A stretch of DNA of 64,000 bases from a virus: positions 1 to 64,000 of the IMG/VR virus record IMGVR_UViG_3300033273_000460; one strand, 5' to 3'. Below, in pieces: positions 60,901 through 64,000 of the stretch. Numbering within the stretch: the stretch's first letter is position 1; each line of letters opens with the position of its first letter. Both the position numbers and the translations under genes were made by a program. The notes beneath the pieces were generated by a model that worked only from the letters and a program-made list of their open reading frames with translations, was not told the origin of the DNA and ran no database searches.

Positions 60901-63900
60901 GTGCAATTATTCCGTTCTATTTGCTTACAAATGAAAAAGCAAACATCATTGATGCTATAAAGTTTAGCAGCACTGAATACACAAGATTCAAAAATAGATT
61001 CATAGACAATCTTGACAAGTTAGATTTAGATCTACTTGATGCAGCTGGCAGTGTTGACAAAATACTAGAGACAATGGTAGGCAGTAAAACCAATGCATTT
61101 CCTTTTTACTACAGCGACATGGTTGGTTGGGGCAATCAAAAAAGCACATACAATTATACACTAGACAACATTCAAGAAAGATTTTATGAGTTTGGCACAC
61201 AGTTTGACCTAAATGATGTTAGTCAACGCAGTGTCCTAGTTTACCTCACAAACAGCAAAAACCAAAAGCAACAACTTGTACACGGTCGTGATTATACCTT
61301 TGACACAGAAGTTGCTGGAATTCATCTTGACACTAATTTAACCATAGCAGTTGGAAATGTGTTAACAATTGTTGAATATACAGACACAGATGGCAGTTTT
61401 GTTCCGCCTACTCCAAGTAAACTTGGACTATGGCCAGCAATTGAACCAAGTGTGTACCTTGAACAAAACTTTGGTTATGAAGATACCGGCACTGGTCCAT
61501 ACAAAGTGTACGGAACACTTGATCCAAACTACACACAACATGGGCAAGGACAATTGGGTTTTGCATACCCTTTGTATACCACTTATGAAGCAGCACAGGC
61601 TGCTGATAGAGCTGCTGGTGGTGATGGCACAGGCATTCATATTCACAAGTTTATAGGTACACCACAACTTTTCTATATGCCTGCCGCAGCAGGTTTGCCA
61701 CAGCATGGAGCACAGGATAACTCCACCATTGATTATTATCCAGGTGTGCGTACAATCATTAGAGGGCATGATGGTTCACGTTACGTTGGTTTTGGCGATG
61801 TACGTGACAGTATCATTTTTGAATACGAAGCTAGAGTATACAACAATATCAAAACTGTTTACAGCAATGAATTGTTTGATTGGCAGGAAGTACTAACTGG
61901 TTATGCTCGCAGTACTCAAGAAGATAGAAAAATTGAAAATGATATACTGCGTAGCAGTTATGGCACCTGGGCAGAAAAGAATCGTATAGACATCACTAAA
62001 AATGATACATTTAGTGTAGCAAATGCATTTACATGGAACTACTCCCAAAGCCAAAATAAAAATACTGGAGATACATGGCCGGGCGGCTGGAGAGGCATAT
62101 TCAATTGGTTGTATGACACCGAAACTCCACACTTAACTCCATGGGAAATGTTAGGACTATCCTCAAAACCAAGTTGGTGGGATTATCGTTATGGTGCAGC
62201 TCCTTATACAAAAGGTAACACTGTGTTGTGGGAAGACCTACGTGATGGCAAGTTATACAGTGATGCAATCAGCAGTGAATACACCACGCTGTCAAGATAC
62301 CAACGTCCAGAGCTGTTAGATTTTATTCCAACAGACGAACAAGGTAATCTTCGTCCTCCTGCAGATTTTGCCTGCAAAGATTTATCTGTTAGCACTGCAA
62401 ATGGCACTTGGCGTTTTGGTGACTATTCACCACAAGAAACTGCTTGGAGAACCAGCAGCGAATGGCCATTCGCTGCACAATTGTTAGGGATACTACGCAA
62501 GCCCGCAAAGTATTGTAGTTTGCTATGGGATACAAATTTATTTGAATACAACAGTGCATTTGATCAAATACTACAGAAAAACAGGACATACAGACCAAAC
62601 CTTGCAGACTACTGCTTGCACGGCGTTGCTGACAGCAACGGCACAATAAGTCGCAGAGAAGGTTATAATCAATTTATTTTCAATCATCTTGTGTACAACA
62701 ACTTCAGTGCCAGTGATGTTGAAACAAAGGTAAGAAATCTAGAACTAAATCTTTGTTATGCTGTTGGTGGTTTTACTGACAAAAACCTACTCAAAGTTGT
62801 AGCAGAAACAGCAACACCAAACACCAGCAACAACACAATTTTTGTTCCAGATGAAAACTACACTATCTTTTTAAGCAAAAGCACTCCGCTAGAGCGTGTG
62901 GTGTACAGTGGTGTGCGTATTGTTCGTGTTGAGAATGGTTATAAGATCACAGGTTACGACAGTGCCAATCCGTTTTTTAAAGTTGTTCCTAGTAAAAAAT
63001 CACAGAACACTAGAACATTCAGTATAGGACCTGACACTGGTTTTAGTGTATATGATGATTATAATCCTTATATTGTAAATCTAGCATATGGTACAGTTTT
63101 GTCAACCAAGCAGCAGGTGGTAGATTTCCTAAACAGTTTACAAAGATACTATGTAAACAAAGGAATTGTGTTTGACAACGACAACGGTGACTTTATTCAA
63201 GCTGCAAAAGAGTTTGTGTTCTGGAGTCAACAAGGATGGGAAACAGGCAGTGTGTTTACTGTTAGTCCTTTGTATGATAGAATTAAAATAAATCGTAATT
63301 TTACAACAATAGATGATCTAAGTCAAACCATAAGTTTACGTGACGTCAATGGCAAACCTATTGCTAAAACAGATTATAAAGTTAGTCGCATAGACAACGA
63401 AACTATAGTTTATGTTAACTCAGAAAACACAGTGTTAGCAAGTGCTGTGATAAATCCTATACAGTATGAACATGTGTTGGTATTAGACAATGAAACTATT
63501 TTTAATGATCTAGTGTATCAACCAAATCTAGGCAACAGACAAGATAGATTAAAATTAATTGGACAAAAGACAGGAGACTGGAATGGTACACTGCACGCAC
63601 CAGGTTATATTGTAAGTGCAGATAGTTTTAATATTTGGTTAGAAAATAAAAGTTACAGCAAAGGGGAATATGTAAGTTTCCGCAACAAAGAATATGTAGC
63701 CAACCAAGATCATTCAGGAACATCAACTTTTGATTATGACAACTGGGATTTACTACCTAATTATAAATCAGGTTTGTTAAAAAATATTGCACATCGCAGT
63801 TCACAATTTGAAAACTTTTACAACATTGACATACTCAATATTGAAAATGATGTTGATTTAGCAGGCAAAGGACTTATTGGTTTCCGTAGTAGAGAATGGT

Positions 63901-64000
63901 TAGAAAACTTAGGCTTAGATGACGTTAGCCAAGTAAAGTTCTATCAAGGATTGCTCAAGGGCAAAGGTACTAGCGATGTTATCAACAAACTTATCAATGC
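57945..64000 (+). CDS. giant baseplate/virion structural protein, N-terminal 2018 codons (cut by window end)
   Basis: The frame is open from the ATG at 57945 (TAATG with gp6) to the window end, at least 2018 residues. Start MALRKHSQLLPGVFQTSRNQ; then NYEGWVDNDKLINYGEYFWLP; a YLARGGEYTFTVDQPGFPFW beta-sandwich motif common in marine phage virion proteins (about 205-225); PSWWDYRYGAAPYTKGN (about 1410); and SYSKGEYVSFRNKEYVANQD with a DYDNWDLL end (about 1905-1930), which looks like a chitin-binding-type (CBM5/12) fold. Its place after gp6 is that of the wedge initiator gp7 or its marine replacement; the gp7 identity is not proven. Confidence 0.8.
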   Translation, partial: MALRKHSQLLPGVFQTSRNQKFLNATLDQLNSEPNNVRINQYIGRSPTRSYVKGDGYITESTALRQSYQLEPAVVYRNSAGEVESVDGIINAVNSIAFNNGDTNNLHNLVTQQYYNYEGWVDNDKLINYGEYFWLPKGPDVVNVGGSAVDPEKDFTVNRSDTTRITELYDSNPYDSQPFAEYFEDISTATSYYTFNNDADQNQTIYLARGGEYTFTVDQPGFPFWIQTEIGISGISTSQSNISTREVAGVVNNGEDDGVITYRVPTVDDQNYYVNLPVTANVDLATDLTWKQLHNQPLANILANGGIDTLTSFDGKTLVFANQNLNEREWEAGALFDSVGFDDPEGFDPTTVISIADRYSVYKINVTNIAGTDYVLLTKLSDIPQYTKVKIKQGVTYGSRELYKNVDGLLELIPPITADNNVLYYRDGVNENMFGRIVLVDIGNAQTINVTNDIIGQNDYTAPNGVVFTNGLKIEFDSTVLPESYQNNTYYIEGVGQRSGICLVPEVDLSTPETFTNSLSEPFDSIGFDAGNFDGTEFAPSDPDYIVMNRACRDNNAWSRYNRWFHKSVIEAAAAYNDFTVTVDYTARAKRPIVEYRAGLQLFNHGINAKQPVSIFDVTQTDALSNVAGTTGYYADGINLDPQMRIVFSADTDENVRKTVYRVDFIDQDGDITTDKIINLVPVDTITEDDCLVAKLGTTNQGKMFYFKNGVWNESQQKTELFQDPLFDIHNGSHVSLSDTTAYPDSSFVGTKLFSYKRNNNAASDSVLGFGLSYKNFNNIGDIVFDNNFISDTFTYTKPSTGKQTSIIVKSGHAHSYDYNTGARRLENGWRRINVESKDFQIVRYEVVDEFYSFEIGCQPYQNNTSTNLKVYINSKFLEPSKYTVLSQNNKYYVVLDTAAQVDDVVVIKVFSNDLTSLGYFETPVNLENNANNTDFTDLTLGQMRNHHIEIGENIPTLSGSILGANNMRDIDVAQYAGKILQHSAGAIIPFYLLTNEKANIIDAIKFSSTEYTRFKNRFIDNLDKLDLDLLDAAGSVDKILETMVGSKTNAFPFYYSDMVGWGNQKSTYNYTLDNIQERFYEFGTQFDLNDVSQRSVLVYLTNSKNQKQQLVHGRDYTFDTEVAGIHLDTNLTIAVGNVLTIVEYTDTDGSFVPPTPSKLGLWPAIEPSVYLEQNFGYEDTGTGPYKVYGTLDPNYTQHGQGQLGFAYPLYTTYEAAQAADRAAGGDGTGIHIHKFIGTPQLFYMPAAAGLPQHGAQDNSTIDYYPGVRTIIRGHDGSRYVGFGDVRDSIIFEYEARVYNNIKTVYSNELFDWQEVLTGYARSTQEDRKIENDILRSSYGTWAEKNRIDITKNDTFSVANAFTWNYSQSQNKNTGDTWPGGWRGIFNWLYDTETPHLTPWEMLGLSSKPSWWDYRYGAAPYTKGNTVLWEDLRDGKLYSDAISSEYTTLSRYQRPELLDFIPTDEQGNLRPPADFACKDLSVSTANGTWRFGDYSPQETAWRTSSEWPFAAQLLGILRKPAKYCSLLWDTNLFEYNSAFDQILQKNRTYRPNLADYCLHGVADSNGTISRREGYNQFIFNHLVYNNFSASDVETKVRNLELNLCYAVGGFTDKNLLKVVAETATPNTSNNTIFVPDENYTIFLSKSTPLERVVYSGVRIVRVENGYKITGYDSANPFFKVVPSKKSQNTRTFSIGPDTGFSVYDDYNPYIVNLAYGTVLSTKQQVVDFLNSLQRYYVNKGIVFDNDNGDFIQAAKEFVFWSQQGWETGSVFTVSPLYDRIKINRNFTTIDDLSQTISLRDVNGKPIAKTDYKVSRIDNETIVYVNSENTVLASAVINPIQYEHVLVLDNETIFNDLVYQPNLGNRQDRLKLIGQKTGDWNGTLHAPGYIVSADSFNIWLENKSYSKGEYVSFRNKEYVANQDHSGTSTFDYDNWDLLPNYKSGLLKNIAHRSSQFENFYNIDILNIENDVDLAGKGLIGFRSREWLENLGLDDVSQVKFYQGLLKGKGTSDVINKLIN

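Overview
The window is a contiguous piece of a T4-like marine myovirus genome, of the cyanophage / pelagiphage (exo-T-even) type. The evidence is an almost complete set of T4-type virion genes: portal gp20, gp67, protease gp21, scaffold gp22, capsid gp23, sheath gp18, tube gp19, neck gp13/14/15-like, baseplate gp48, gp53, gp5, gp25, gp6, and the start of head-completion gp4. The gp46/gp47 recombination nuclease and the late sigma factor gp55 are also present. The fibre repeats (ELNYLDGVTG, TLTNKTLTSP) and the short conserved structural proteins are those seen in marine T4-like phages. There are no photosynthesis genes, tRNAs, integrase or CRISPR, so the host cannot be named from this window. 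The DNA is moderately AT-rich and densely packed, with many TAATG or ATGA stop/start overlaps.

Layout: 1-5993 (-) gp18, gp19, a tube-fold protein, a small virion protein and gp4. 6099-6431 (+) a Cys4-type HNH-like protein. 6388-10033 (-) gp13-like neck protein, SGNH protein, gp1 dNMP kinase, small unknowns and an Smr protein. 10110-13498 (+) gp14, gp15 and a NUDIX hydrolase. 13485-31694 (-) an 18-kb fibre/decoration block with two giant repetitive fibres, a PKD-domain protein and two GT42/DUF115-like proteins. 31792-32394 (+) a sulfotransferase-like protein. 32441-40549 (-) the head cassette 20-(73 aa ORF)-67-21-22-23 plus the tape measure. 40622-41721 (+) a T4_baseplate-family protein with a likely -1 frameshift extension. 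41722-42125 a non-coding, strongly folded intergenic stretch. 42126-46919 (-) GIY-YIG protein, gp46, SGNH protein, gp47 and gp55. 46998-64000 (+) the baseplate operon gp48-gp53-hub/lysozyme-gp5-gp25-gp6-giant wedge protein, which is cut by the window end.

Expression logic: an octamer (N)ATAAATA, equal or close to the T4 late promoter TATAAATA, precedes most virion operons on both strands. Its recognition factor gp55 is encoded in the window. Rho-independent hairpins lie at 2707, 18946, 31181 and 32399, so fibre, sheath and capsid units are insulated from each other. gp46/gp47 and gp55 show no such octamer, consistent with early or middle expression.

Most notable observations: (1) a canonical AAATTTT slippery heptamer near the end of the gp26-like gene, leading into a -1 frame that encodes a conserved-looking tail with no start site of its own, next to the divergent tape measure, like a lambda G/GT tail chaperone; (2) the 404-bp structured intergenic region; (3) a lysozyme-like domain in the protein beside gp5, and a degenerate copy without the catalytic Glu inside gp5; (4) GT42-sialyltransferase-like proteins next to fibre genes; (5) fibre repeats nearly identical as protein but scrambled in synonymous codons.
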